Positions 37,180 through 44,795 of a DNA stretch of 64,000 nucleotides are shown piece by piece (positions within the stretch are counted from its first letter, which is position 1; each line of letters starts with the position of its first letter). Source of the stretch: Nonomuraea sp. NBC_00507 (GTDB lineage: Bacteria; Actinomycetota; Actinomycetes; Streptosporangiales; Streptosporangiaceae); contig NZ_CP107853.1 of assembly GCF_036013525.1 (NCBI RefSeq), forward strand, positions 4,092,001 through 4,156,000, read 5' to 3'. A program made the translations under genes and the position numbers. The notes below the pieces were generated by a model that saw nothing but the letters and a program-made list of their open reading frames with translations, made no database searches and was not told where the DNA came from.

Positions 37180-37226
37180 GACCGGCGACTTCACTGATTC
37201 GGCGGCCACCCCTCGCTTCCTAGCGT
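37180..37226 (+). promoter_or_regulatory. Bipartite promoter element, copy 2 (before the membrane DJ-1 gene)
   Basis: GACCGGCGACTTCACTGAT (37180-37198), 20 nt, CCTAGCGT (37219-37226), 37 nt before the ATG at 37264. It starts 3 nt after the LuxR-type regulator's stop. The 19-bp box is identical to copy 1 and oriented the same way relative to its gene. Confidence 0.7.
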
Positions 37227-37263
37227 TGGCGACGTCACATTCCGCACGTTAGGAGTCCCCGTC

Positions 37264-39084
37264 ATGACGATCCAGCCCAGTAAGAGGCGCATGGCCGGCC
37301 GCTTCGTCTGGCACTACATCGAGATGGTCATCGCGATGAGCCTCGGGATGGTGCTGCTCGGTCCGGTGTGGGGCGCGGTCCTGCCGGACGCCATCACCCG
37401 GGTCGACATCGGCACTTTGACCATGGCCGCCGACATGTCCATCGGCATGGCCGTCTGGATGCGGGTCCGCCGCCACACCTGGGCCGCCATCGCCGAGATG
37501 AGCCTGGCGATGGTCGTGCCGTTCCTCGTCCTGCTCGTCCCGTACTGGTTCGGCGTGCTGCCGGGCGACATGGTGATGTCGATCGGGCACGTGCTCATGT
37601 TCGTCTTTATGGCCCTGGCCATGCTGCGGCGGCGCCACGAGTACACGCACCACCAGCACCGGTTTCGCATCCCGCGCAAGTGGCTCGGGCGAGGGGCCGT
37701 CGTGCTGGTCGCGCTCCTGGTGCCCGGTGCGGTCTCCGCGGTGAACACCGTCGGGAAGTTCGACGACCAGTACAAGGCACGCTCGGACACGGTGGCGGTC
37801 CAGCCTGTGCCGAAGGCCGCCGCCCACGACCCGGCCAAGCCCACGGTGGCCTTCCTGGTCAACGGCAGCGGCACCAACGTGGCCGACCTGCTCGGGCCGT
37901 ACGAGGTGCTGGCGGGCACCGGGCGGGTGAACACGTACGTCGTCTCGTCCGGTCCTCGGCTGGTGCCCCTGACCGGTGGGCTGGACCTCGTACCGGACCT
38001 GACCTTCGACGAGCTGGCGCGGCTGCTGGGCGAGCGGCGCGACACGCTCGACGCCGTGGTGATCCCCGCCCTGAACAAGACGGCTCCCGCGGAGGCCGGC
38101 TCCATCACCGCGTGGCTGCGTGAGCAGTCGGCGGCCGGCGCGATCACCGTCAGCGTCTGCAACGGGGCCCGTACGCTCGCGGCGACCGGGCTGCTGGACG
38201 GCAGGCCGGCGACCTCCCACTGGTGGCGGCTGCCCGGGCTGCGCGCCGACTTCGGCCAGGTCCAGTGGGTGAGCGGCCGACGGTACGTGGACGACGGAAA
38301 CGTGATCACCACCGCCGGTGTGCTGTCCGGTATCGAGGGCGCCCTGCGGATCATCGAACGGCTGCTCGACGCGGAAACCGCGCACGAGGCGGCGCGGAAG
38401 GTCCACTGGCGCCACTACTCTCCCGGCGTCGCCGGGCGGATCCCCTCGTCCAGCTTCGAGGCCAAGGACGTGGCCGTCGTCTCCCTCACCTCCTCCTACC
38501 AGCCCGGGCCGTCGACCATCGGCGTGCGGCTCATCGAGGGCACCGGTGAGCTGGAGCTCGCCTCCGCGTTCATCACCTACACCGAGGAGTCCATGATCGG
38601 GCGCACCGTCGCGGTCGGCGACGGCGCGGTCCGCTCCAGGCACGGCCTGACCTTCGTCCCCCGCTCGACGGTCGCGGACGGCCTCGACCGCCTCCTCGTC
38701 CCCGGCGTGGACGCCGCACGGCGCCAGGCGGCGGGCACCGGGCCGTCGGCGGCCACCGGAGGGCTCCAGCCCGAGTACCTCCACGTCGGCGAGGAGTTCG
38801 CGTTCGATCCCGTGCTGCGGGACATCGCCCGCACCTACGACGTACCGACGGCGCGGTGGGCGGCGAAGGCGCTGGAGTACCCGGTGCTCGACGTCAAGCT
38901 GACCGGTAGCGCCTGGCCGTGGGCGGCCACCATCGTTCTCGTGGGGCTCGCGCTGCTGGGCGCCGCAGTCGCCATCGCCGCCGGCATGGTGTTCCGCCGG
39001 ATTCGCGCCAGGTCCCGTGCGGCCGGTCCGGGCCCGGAGCCGCACGACGCGCCGGGCGCCGAGCTCGCCCACTGCGGGTCGTGA
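37264..39084 (+). CDS. Membrane-embedded DJ-1/PfpI-family protein
   Basis: A 606-residue protein. Five N-terminal membrane helices span about residues 12-160, with a His-rich turn (EYTHHQHR). An extracytoplasmic DJ-1/PfpI domain at about 195-370 follows (VAFLVNGSGTNVADLLGPYEVL; nucleophile-elbow Cys in VSVCNGARTLAATG; DGRPATSHWW; VITTAGVLSGIEG). Then come a second region of unknown fold and a C-terminal helix at about 558-583. RBS AGGAG. Function unknown; the conserved cysteine suggests a sensor or amidase-like role at the membrane. It is probably controlled by the preceding LuxR-type regulator through the shared promoter element. Confidence 0.82.
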   Translation: MTIQPSKRRMAGRFVWHYIEMVIAMSLGMVLLGPVWGAVLPDAITRVDIGTLTMAADMSIGMAVWMRVRRHTWAAIAEMSLAMVVPFLVLLVPYWFGVLPGDMVMSIGHVLMFVFMALAMLRRRHEYTHHQHRFRIPRKWLGRGAVVLVALLVPGAVSAVNTVGKFDDQYKARSDTVAVQPVPKAAAHDPAKPTVAFLVNGSGTNVADLLGPYEVLAGTGRVNTYVVSSGPRLVPLTGGLDLVPDLTFDELARLLGERRDTLDAVVIPALNKTAPAEAGSITAWLREQSAAGAITVSVCNGARTLAATGLLDGRPATSHWWRLPGLRADFGQVQWVSGRRYVDDGNVITTAGVLSGIEGALRIIERLLDAETAHEAARKVHWRHYSPGVAGRIPSSSFEAKDVAVVSLTSSYQPGPSTIGVRLIEGTGELELASAFITYTEESMIGRTVAVGDGAVRSRHGLTFVPRSTVADGLDRLLVPGVDAARRQAAGTGPSAATGGLQPEYLHVGEEFAFDPVLRDIARTYDVPTARWAAKALEYPVLDVKLTGSAWPWAATIVLVGLALLGAAVAIAAGMVFRRIRARSRAAGPGPEPHDAPGAELAHCGS

Positions 39085-39093
39085 GCCTGATGT

Positions 39094-39125
39094 GGCCGGG
39101 AGGTGCGATGCCTCCCGGCCCTTTC
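39094..39125. terminator. Intrinsic terminator between convergent genes
   Basis: GGCCGGGAGG (39094-39103), 7-nt loop, CCTCCCGGCC (39111-39120), then CTTTC. A perfect 10-bp stem between the DJ-1 gene and the convergent WYL regulator. Confidence 0.8.
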
Positions 39126-39134
39126 ATGTTGCCG

Positions 39135-40136
39135 TCAGTGCTCGGGAACGTCGCCGGGCGCGGCGGCGGCGCCCGGATATGTGGCGGCGGCGTCGCAGTG
39201 CCGCGCCACCTGCCGCAGCGCCTCCAGCAGCTCCGGGGGCCCGTCCACGGTGAAGGGCAGCCCGAGTGCGGCGAGGTAGACGGCCAGCGTCAGCGGGGTG
39301 GCGGCGCCGATGTGCAGGAGGCACCGGTCGTCGTCGAGATGCTCCACCCGGGCCACCGGCGGCACCCGCTCGCTGACGGCCGCGGACGGTGCGTGCACGG
39401 TCGCGACGGTACGGCAGGGCCCCAGCGTCGAGGCCACGCCCTTGGTGACGAAGTCGATCGCGTCCCCCGGCGGCATCCAGCGGCCGGGGAAGGACGGCCC
39501 CATCGGGGTTCGGGGCGTGAGCCGGTCGATCCGGAAGGTGCGCCAGTCGTCGCGGCCGACGTCCCACGCCACCAGATACCAGCGACGCCCGGTCGACACC
39601 AGCCGGTGCGGCTCGGTGTCGCGCACGGTGGCGTTGCCGTCGTGGTCGCGGTAGTCGAACCGCAGCCGCCTCCGGTCCCGGCACGCCGAAGCCAGCGTGG
39701 CCAGCACATCGGAGTCCACGGCCGGGCCGCTGCCCGCCGGCACGGGCACCGTGTACGCGGTCAGCGCGGCCAGGCGCGGGCGCAGCCGGGCGGGCAGCAC
39801 CTGTTCGAGCTTGGCCAGCGCGCGCAGTGACGTCTCCTCGATCCCGCCCACCGTCTGGGCCGCCGCCGTACGCAGGCCGACCGCCACCGCCACGGCCTCC
39901 TCGTCATCCAGCAGCAGGGGCGGTAGCCGGGCCCCTGGGCCCAGCCGGTAGCCGCCTGCCGTGCCGGAGGTGGCCGACACCGGGTAGCCGAGGTCGCGGA
40001 GGCGTTCGATGTCGGAGCGGATGGTTCTGGTGCTGACGCCGAGCCGGTCCGCCAGCTCGGGGCCCGGCCAGTCGGTTCGTGATTGGAGCAACGACAGCAG
40101 GCGCAACAGCCGCGCGGCGGGGTCTCTCGTGGACAC
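39135..40136 (-). CDS. YafY/DeoR-type HTH regulator with WYL domain
   Basis: About 333 residues. The N-terminal HTH_11 is LLQSRTDWPGPELADRLGVS plus TRTIRSDIERLRDLGYPV. The WYL domain lies at about 140-215 (RRRLRFDYRDHDG, PHRLVSTGRRWYLVAWD, WRTFRIDRL), and a C-terminal extension follows. WYL domains sense nucleotides or nucleic acids. GTG 40136 (GAAAGG 9 nt upstream) is preferred to GTG 40145. It is divergent from an SDR gene with a perfect inverted repeat between, the usual layout of a local repressor. Confidence 0.9.
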   Translation of the reverse strand: MSTRDPAARLLRLLSLLQSRTDWPGPELADRLGVSTRTIRSDIERLRDLGYPVSATSGTAGGYRLGPGARLPPLLLDDEEAVAVAVGLRTAAAQTVGGIEETSLRALAKLEQVLPARLRPRLAALTAYTVPVPAGSGPAVDSDVLATLASACRDRRRLRFDYRDHDGNATVRDTEPHRLVSTGRRWYLVAWDVGRDDWRTFRIDRLTPRTPMGPSFPGRWMPPGDAIDFVTKGVASTLGPCRTVATVHAPSAAVSERVPPVARVEHLDDDRCLLHIGAATPLTLAVYLAALGLPFTVDGPPELLEALRQVARHCDAAATYPGAAAAPGDVPEH

Positions 40137-40156
40137 GGAATCCACCCTTTCTCACC

Positions 40157-40179
40157 TCGCGGAAGTTCTGCTTCCGCGA
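40157..40179. promoter_or_regulatory. Perfect inverted repeat operator between the WYL regulator and SDR genes
   Basis: TCGCGGAAG, 5 nt, CTTCCGCGA: a 9-bp perfect inverted repeat in the 85-bp divergent promoter. Likely the binding site of the WYL regulator for both genes. Confidence 0.6.
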
Positions 40180-40221
40180 CGGCTGCCAGGGTGAGGGCTC
40201 GTGGAACAGAAAGGGACTTCC

Positions 40222-40956
40222 ATGCATGCGGCAGCAGTGGTGACGGGTGGATCGCGTGGAATCGGCCGTGCCGTGGTGGAGCGGCTGGCCGGTGACGGCG
40301 CCACCGTCGTGTTCAGCTTCGTCGCCGACGAGCGGGCGGCTCGGCAGGTGGAGGAGGTGTGCGGAGGGCGGGCGACGGCCGTACGCGCCGACGCGGCCGA
40401 CCCTGATCAGGTGGAGCGGCTGTTCGCCACGGCGGACCAGGTGTTCGCCGGCCAGGCGGCGGGGCCGCTGTCGGTGCTGGTCAACAGCGCGGGCGTGATC
40501 GACCACACGCCGATCGAGGAGCTGACCCAGGAGGTGTTCGAGCGGGTGATGGCGGTCAATGTACGCGGCGCGTTCTTCGCGGTGCAGGCGGCCGCCCGCA
40601 GGATGGCCGACGGCGGCCGGATCGTGACCGTCTCCTCCACCGGCACCGCCTGGCCCAGCGCGGGCGAGTCGGTCTACGCCGCGAGCAAGGCGGCGATCGA
40701 GCAGCTCACCCGGGTCGCCTCCCGCGAGCTGGGGCAGCGCGGGATCACGGTCAACGCGGTCTCGCCCGGACCGACCGACACCGACATGCTGCGCGCCAAT
40801 GTCCCGCCGGAGACTGCGGCCACGGTCGCGCACATGACGGCCCTGGGCCGGATGGGCACGCCAGCGGACATCGCGGCTGTCGTGGCGCTGCTGGTGAGCC
40901 CAGACGCCGCCTGGCTGACCGGGCAGAACCTCACAGCAGACGGCGGCCTGGTGTGA
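40222..40956 (+). CDS. SDR-family oxidoreductase
   Basis: A 244-residue classical short-chain dehydrogenase with complete motifs: TGGSRGIG, NSAG, catalytic YAASK, SPGPTDTDML and the C-terminal TADGG. It resembles 3-oxoacyl-ACP-reductase-like SDRs; substrate unknown. ATG 40222 is chosen behind AAGGGAC; ATG 40201 is in frame but adds a non-family leader. It is divergent from the WYL regulator. Confidence 0.88.
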   Translation: MHAAAVVTGGSRGIGRAVVERLAGDGATVVFSFVADERAARQVEEVCGGRATAVRADAADPDQVERLFATADQVFAGQAAGPLSVLVNSAGVIDHTPIEELTQEVFERVMAVNVRGAFFAVQAAARRMADGGRIVTVSSTGTAWPSAGESVYAASKAAIEQLTRVASRELGQRGITVNAVSPGPTDTDMLRANVPPETAATVAHMTALGRMGTPADIAAVVALLVSPDAAWLTGQNLTADGGLV

Positions 40957-41038
40957 CGACCTCAGGTGCCGTGGCCGGCTGAATCCGCGTCCGTCGGCGA
41001 CGTCAGGTGCCGTGGTCGGCCGAATCCGCTTCCGCCGG
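40957..41038. repeat. Two 41-bp tandem direct repeats after the SDR gene
   Basis: 40957-40997 and 40998-41038 match at 36 of 41 positions. They start right after the SDR stop codon; no gene in 40957-41105. Confidence 0.8.
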
Positions 41039-41105
41039 CTTCAGCGCCGGTGGCGGATGTTGTGCCACCCGCCACCGTCAGGCCATGCCCCACCTGGTCA
41101 CCTGG

Positions 41106-42803
41106 TCAGCGGATGATGTACCACTCGGGCAGGATCAGCGGGCCCGCGGCCGGGAGTCCGAGTTCGGCGGACAGACGGGCGAGCGGTCCCCAGGCGTCCA
41201 GCCGGACCCTGGCCAGCGCGGCCGACTTGTCCTCGCTGGACTCCGGCCCGCGCAGCCGCTCCAGCGGGTTGAGCCGCGGATACATGCGGACGGGCGCGTC
41301 CTCCGCGAGCCCGGCCCGCTTTCTGGCCAGCGCCAGCGCGTCCTCCAGCCCGCCCAGCTCGTCCACCAGCCCGCCAGACTGCGCGTCGGCGCCGGTCCAC
41401 ACCCGGCCGCGGGCCAGTTCGTGGGTTCGCTCGCGGGTCAGTTTGCGGCTTTCGGCAACCTTGGCCACGAAGTCGTCGTAGATCCGGTCGAGCCAGGCGT
41501 TGATCCGCTCCCACTGCTCGGGGGAGAAGCTGCGGGACGTGGAGAACATCCCCGCGTTGGCCCCCTCCGCCACCATTTCCGAATTTATCCCCATTTTGCC
41601 GAGCAATTCGGAAAAGACGGGCTTGCCACCGTACACGCCGATGGAGCCTGTCAGTGTGCCGGGCTGGGCCACGATCACGTCGGCGGCCATCGACACGAAG
41701 TAGCCGCCGGACGCCGCCAGGTCGCCCATGGAGACGATCACCGGCTTCACCTTGCGCGTCAGCGACACCTCGCGCCACACCGTGTCGGAGGCCACGTACG
41801 AGCCGCCGGGGCTGTCGACCCGGAAGACGACCGCCTTGATGTGCTCGTCGCGCCTGGCCGCCCGGAACGCGGCGCTGATCGTGTCGGAGCCCATCGCGCC
41901 ACCCCCGCCGAGCGGGCTCCGGCCGCTGCGCCCAGTCTTGATCATGCCGGTGCCGTGGACGAGCGCGATCCCGTCGGCCAGCGGGTGCGGCAACTTCCGC
42001 ACGGCCGCGGCCCTGGCGTACCTGGACACGTACTGCAGGTGCGCCTCGCCGCCCGCGGCCTTCTTGACCTCGTCGTACACCTCGTCCCGGTACGCCAGCT
42101 CGTCGACCAGCCCGGCGTCCTTCGCCTCCACGGCCGTGAACGGGCCCCGGTCGATCAGCTCGCGCACCTTGCCCGCGTCCAGCCTGCGGCCGTCGGCGAT
42201 GCCGGCGATCATCGTCTCGGTGACCGACTCCACGATGCGGCCCATGGACTCGCGGTGCGCTTCGGTCATGTGGTCCTGGGTGAAGGTGTTGGGGGCGGTC
42301 TTGTACTCATGCCGCTGCCCGGCCTCGAACCCCACTCCCAGCTTCGTCAGCGCCCCCTTGAGGAAACGCTGCTCCAGCGCCACCCCGGTCAGCCCGACGT
42401 CGCCGCTCGGCTGCAGGCAGACGCGCTCGAACGCGCTGGCCAGGTAGTAGGGCACGGTGCCGCCGCCGAACTCGCCGAACGTCTCGGAGAACGCCACCGT
42501 CAGCTTGCCGGAGGCCCGGAACTGGATCACGGCCTGGCGCAGCTCCTGCACCATGGCCAGGCCCAAGGGGGCGGTCCCGATCTTCACGATCAGCGCCTTG
42601 ACCCTGGAGTCCTGCCTGGCCTTGCGCAGCCCGGACAGGACGTCGGACAGGCGCGTCTTCCGCATGGACAGCACCGCGGCGAGCGGGTCCGTCGGCGGGC
42701 CTTCCGTAATGCCCTCGGTGAGATCGAGCTCCAGCACCAGCGGGGCGGTGCGCCGCTGGCGAAGCTTGTCGACGGTTTCGAAGATCGCCTTGCCTGCGTC
42801 CAT
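41106..42803 (-). CDS. sppA: Signal peptide peptidase SppA, 67-kDa type
   Basis: A 565-residue tandem S49 protease. The first half (about 50-260) holds the catalytic lysine in RHEYKTAPN; the second half (about 300-480) holds the catalytic serine in MGDLAASGGYFVSMAAD, after VVFRVDSPGGSYVASD. The SppA family degrades signal-peptide remnants. Unlike E. coli SppA there is no obvious N-terminal membrane helix (start MDAGKAIFETVDKLRQRR). Divergent from the truncated ATPase gene. Confidence 0.92.
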   Translation of the reverse strand: MDAGKAIFETVDKLRQRRTAPLVLELDLTEGITEGPPTDPLAAVLSMRKTRLSDVLSGLRKARQDSRVKALIVKIGTAPLGLAMVQELRQAVIQFRASGKLTVAFSETFGEFGGGTVPYYLASAFERVCLQPSGDVGLTGVALEQRFLKGALTKLGVGFEAGQRHEYKTAPNTFTQDHMTEAHRESMGRIVESVTETMIAGIADGRRLDAGKVRELIDRGPFTAVEAKDAGLVDELAYRDEVYDEVKKAAGGEAHLQYVSRYARAAAVRKLPHPLADGIALVHGTGMIKTGRSGRSPLGGGGAMGSDTISAAFRAARRDEHIKAVVFRVDSPGGSYVASDTVWREVSLTRKVKPVIVSMGDLAASGGYFVSMAADVIVAQPGTLTGSIGVYGGKPVFSELLGKMGINSEMVAEGANAGMFSTSRSFSPEQWERINAWLDRIYDDFVAKVAESRKLTRERTHELARGRVWTGADAQSGGLVDELGGLEDALALARKRAGLAEDAPVRMYPRLNPLERLRGPESSEDKSAALARVRLDAWGPLARLSAELGLPAAGPLILPEWYIIR

Positions 42804-42869
42804 AGAGCCACCCTAAGCGACACATTTCGAAATGTGCTCAGGTGAGTTAGCCCGGAAGGTGTAGAACCA

Positions 42870-43160
42870 TTGGCCGTGCAGTTCCACGCCAAACCCGCGC
42901 ATGTCTTCGGTCGCGACGCCGAATGGGCGGACCTGGTCGGGTTCACCACGTCGCGCCGCCCGGACGCTCGGCTCGGCATTGTGACCGGCAGGCGCATCCA
43001 GGGCAAGACCGTGCTCGTGGAGGCCCTGGCGGACGCGGTCGGCGGGTTTCTCTTCACCGCCGCGGACACCCACGGCCTGTTCACACTGGCGACGCCTCAC
43101 CTGAGCCCCATGGCGCGACGCGCCCATGCGAAGATCATGCGTGCCGTCAGCCGCGCCGCA
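42870..43160 (+). pseudogene. Truncated ATP-binding protein gene (5' fragment)
   Basis: The frame from TTG 42870 (or GTG 42876, behind GGAAGG) starts FHAKPAHVFGRDAEWADLVGF and GIVTGRRIQGKTVLVEALADAV, the first 50-60 residues and Walker A of a P-loop ATPase of the archaeal-type/DUF234 kind. It becomes unrelated low-complexity sequence before the terminator hairpin at 43171. The frame technically stays open into the antisense of the subtilase gene, which is not coding. A family member would be about 450 residues. The end coordinate is approximate. Confidence 0.5.
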
Positions 43161-43170
43161 GGAGGAACTG

Positions 43171-43196
43171 CCCGAGCGGAGCGAGGTCCGCTCGGG
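43171..43196 (-). terminator. Terminator hairpin downstream of subtilase 1
   Basis: CCCGAGCGGA, 6-nt loop, TCCGCTCGGG: a 10-bp perfect stem 76 bp beyond the stop of the leftward subtilase gene. Confidence 0.65.
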
Positions 43197-43271
43197 GGGC
43201 GGGGTCCCGTCAGGCAAGCACGTAACTGGGCATGGGGCGGGTGCTCGCGGGCAACCTACCCCTTGCGTTCG

Positions 43272-44630
43272 TCAGAGGCGGCTGCGGAGTGCGGCGTAGA
43301 CGTTGATCCTTGGGGTTGTCACCTCGGTATCCGCGCTCATGTACGTGATCGGCTTGCCGGTGCTCTTCAGGGCTCCCAGCAACTGGTCCACTCCTGCGCG
43401 GCGGTACTTCTGGTGCAGCAGGGCGAAGGCGCCCGTGACGTGCGGGGTCGCCATCGACGTGCCGTTCAGGGCCGCGTACGAGTCGTCCACGATCGCCGCC
43501 GTGATGGCCACGCCCGGGGCGAAGACGTCCAGGAGCGGGCCGCGGTTGGAGAAGGCGGCCACGGCGTCCTGCTTGTCCGTGGCGCCTACCGCGACCGTGG
43601 TGGAGACGCACGCCGGCCAGGACACCGCCGCGTCGTAGCCGTTGTTGCCCGAGGCCACCACCGTGGCCACGCCCTTGGCGAGGAGCTTGTCCACTTCGGC
43701 CTTGAAGTCAGCGCCGTCGCCCGCGTCGCAGGCCGTGTCGTACTTGCCGCCGCCCAGGCTCAGGTTCACCGAGGCCAGATTGTGCTGGTCGGCCAGCGTG
43801 TCGGCGTAGGCCATGCCGGTCAGGATCGAGGAGTCGTACGCCAGGACGCACACGGGGCGGCCCGCGCAGTACGGCGAGTTGTCGAAGCGGCTGAAGACCT
43901 GGATCGGGATGATCGTGGCCTTCGGGGCGACGCCGTTGGCCGCGAAGCCGCTCGTGGCCTGGCCTGCCGCGATGCCCGCCACGTGCGTGCCGTGGTAGCA
44001 CAGGCCGTACTGCGGCTGCGGCGCCCCCGTCATGCACGCGTCGGTCTCGGCGTTCGCCGCGCCGTCGCCGATCTGGAACTGGCTGCCGTTCGGGCACAGC
44101 GGCTTGGAGCCGTCGACGGGGTCGGTGGCCGAGAAGCAGGCCTGGGCCGCGATGCGGCCGCCGAAGGCGGGATGGTCCTGGTCGATGCCCGTGTCGAGGA
44201 TGGCGACGGCGGTGCCCTTGCCCGTGAAGCCCTGCTTGTGCGCCTTGTCGGCGCCGATCAGCGGGATGCTCTGCACCAGCGTGGGCTCGTTGAGCTTGTC
44301 CTTGCGGATGGAGACGACGTCGGACTGCTCGGCGATCTTCTCGAGTTCGGCACGGGTGCCGCGGTAGACGAAGAAGTCCAGCTTGCCGGCGACCTCGGAG
44401 GGCGGTTCCGCGGAGACGTTCTTCTTGCCCTGCTTGACCTGCTCTGCGCTGGCTTGCACGGAGCCGACCTGGGTGGGCTGCTGCACGTGAACGATGGCGC
44501 GGTGCTCGCCGGTCGCCGTGATCTCAGGGTCGATCTTGGATTCGGGGTCGGCGAACGCGGGTGCGGCGACGAGTGTTGCCGAGGTTGCGGCTAACACGAT
44601 CGCGCCGGCCAGCAGAGACGGGAGCCTCAA
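43272..44630 (-). CDS. Secreted S8 subtilisin-like protease 1
   Basis: A 452-residue preproprotease. Signal peptide about 1-27 (ending APAFA), inhibitor_I9-like propeptide to about 130, then a catalytic domain with Asp in VAILDTGID, His in YHGTHVAGIAAG and Ser in LNGTSMATPHVTGA. Cysteines in CFSATDPVDGSKPLC and CMTGAPQPQYGLC suggest disulphides. It ends soon after the catalytic domain. First of three tandem paralogues on this strand, with the same order of motifs and cysteine loops. Confidence 0.93.
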   Translation of the reverse strand: MRLPSLLAGAIVLAATSATLVAAPAFADPESKIDPEITATGEHRAIVHVQQPTQVGSVQASAEQVKQGKKNVSAEPPSEVAGKLDFFVYRGTRAELEKIAEQSDVVSIRKDKLNEPTLVQSIPLIGADKAHKQGFTGKGTAVAILDTGIDQDHPAFGGRIAAQACFSATDPVDGSKPLCPNGSQFQIGDGAANAETDACMTGAPQPQYGLCYHGTHVAGIAAGQATSGFAANGVAPKATIIPIQVFSRFDNSPYCAGRPVCVLAYDSSILTGMAYADTLADQHNLASVNLSLGGGKYDTACDAGDGADFKAEVDKLLAKGVATVVASGNNGYDAAVSWPACVSTTVAVGATDKQDAVAAFSNRGPLLDVFAPGVAITAAIVDDSYAALNGTSMATPHVTGAFALLHQKYRRAGVDQLLGALKSTGKPITYMSADTEVTTPRINVYAALRSRL

Positions 44631-44757
44631 CTGCTCCTCCGGGGGTCAGGGGGCATTTGTCCCACCGAAGTGTAGTAATTGGACTGTTGGTGTCAGCGGG
44701 ACTGGTGGGTTCCGTTACCGCTTCTTGTTCTGGGCGAGCCTTTTCCCGGTATGCGGA

Positions 44758-44789
44758 AGGGCCGGAATCGCCTACCCGGCTCCGGCCCT
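44758..44789 (-). terminator. Hairpin just downstream of subtilase 2
   Basis: AGGGCCGGA (44758-44766) pairs with TCCGGCCCT (44781-44789) around 14 nt, 7 nt after the stop of the leftward subtilase gene. No T-run. Confidence 0.55.
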
Positions 44790-44795
44790 GCACAT

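Noticed and set aside
42870..44594. A 574-codon open frame on the plus strand across the first subtilase
   Set aside because: Only the first 90 codons look like protein; the rest is antisense to a clear subtilase with signal peptide and catalytic triad.
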